Of a stretch of DNA of 21,261 nucleotides, positions 21,253 through 21,261 are shown piece after piece. Numbering within the stretch: position 1 is the first letter of the stretch; each line of letters opens with the position of its first letter. Under the pieces are notes generated by a model. That model saw nothing but the letters and a program-made list of their open reading frames with translations. It had not been told where the DNA came from and ran no database searches. The stretch is from an uncultured Lachnospiraceae bacterium. GTDB lineage: Bacteria > Bacillota > Clostridia > Lachnospirales > Lachnospiraceae. The stretch lies in contig CAJTVK010000033.1 in NCBI GenBank assembly GCA_910579645.1, forward strand, positions 1 through 21,261. The letters are read 5' to 3'. Made by a program: the position numbers and the translations under genes.

Positions 21253-21261
21253 GTCCGGCCA

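Overview
The window looks like accessory carbohydrate-use DNA from a gut- or rumen-type Firmicute, most likely a member of the Lachnospiraceae. The reasons are purine-rich AGGAGG-type ribosome binding sites, an LplB/YtcP-type sugar ABC transporter with no ATPase gene beside it, a domain-permuted GH3 enzyme of the Butyrivibrio/Ruminococcus type, an AAA-like/PD-(D/E)XK (DUF1703) protein, and intergenic spaces packed with palindromic repeats. This placement is inference; no rRNA or marker gene is present.

Layout. (1) 1-279: two and a half tandem copies of a 105-bp hairpin repeat run up to the ribosome binding site of the first gene. (2) 279-5056, plus strand: a lipoprotein sugar-binding protein, two permeases and a metallo-beta-lactamase-fold hydrolase; a 34-bp tandem repeat and a stem-loop separate the binding protein from the permeases. 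(3) 5057-5529: a 196-bp terminal-inverted-repeat element sits inside an older imperfect palindrome. (4) 5530-12884, plus strand: a tight operon of a GH106-like hydrolase, a type-B carboxylesterase, a GH78-like alpha-L-rhamnosidase and a YczE-like membrane protein. (5) 12885-13183: two abutting palindromic elements lie between convergent genes. (6) 13184-15127, minus strand: a membrane-anchored leucine-rich-repeat protein with an N-terminal zinc ribbon. (7) 15517-17232: the AAA-like/DUF1703 protein. (8) 17651-20503: a permuted GH3 beta-glycosidase, bracketed by two same-orientation copies of a long palindromic element. (9) 20504-21261: a purine tract, a stem-loop, the second palindromic copy, and a third element that shares its inner core but has unrelated arms.

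How the genes may work together. The transporter would import an oligosaccharide or glycoside, using a shared ATPase encoded elsewhere. None of the three glycoside hydrolases nor the esterase shows a signal peptide, so breakdown is probably cytoplasmic. Two rhamnosidase-type enzymes plus an esterase suggest an acylated, rhamnose-containing plant glycan or glycoside. The GH3 enzyme could remove a beta-linked sugar. The exact substrate cannot be read from the sequence, and no regulator is encoded here.

The most unusual content is non-coding. Nearly every intergenic space holds a long hairpin. Three elements near the right end share an approximately 84-nt core with at least one compensatory base-pair change, while the flanking 31-53-bp arms differ completely between two subtypes. 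This looks like a modular palindromic repeat family that I cannot match to a named family.
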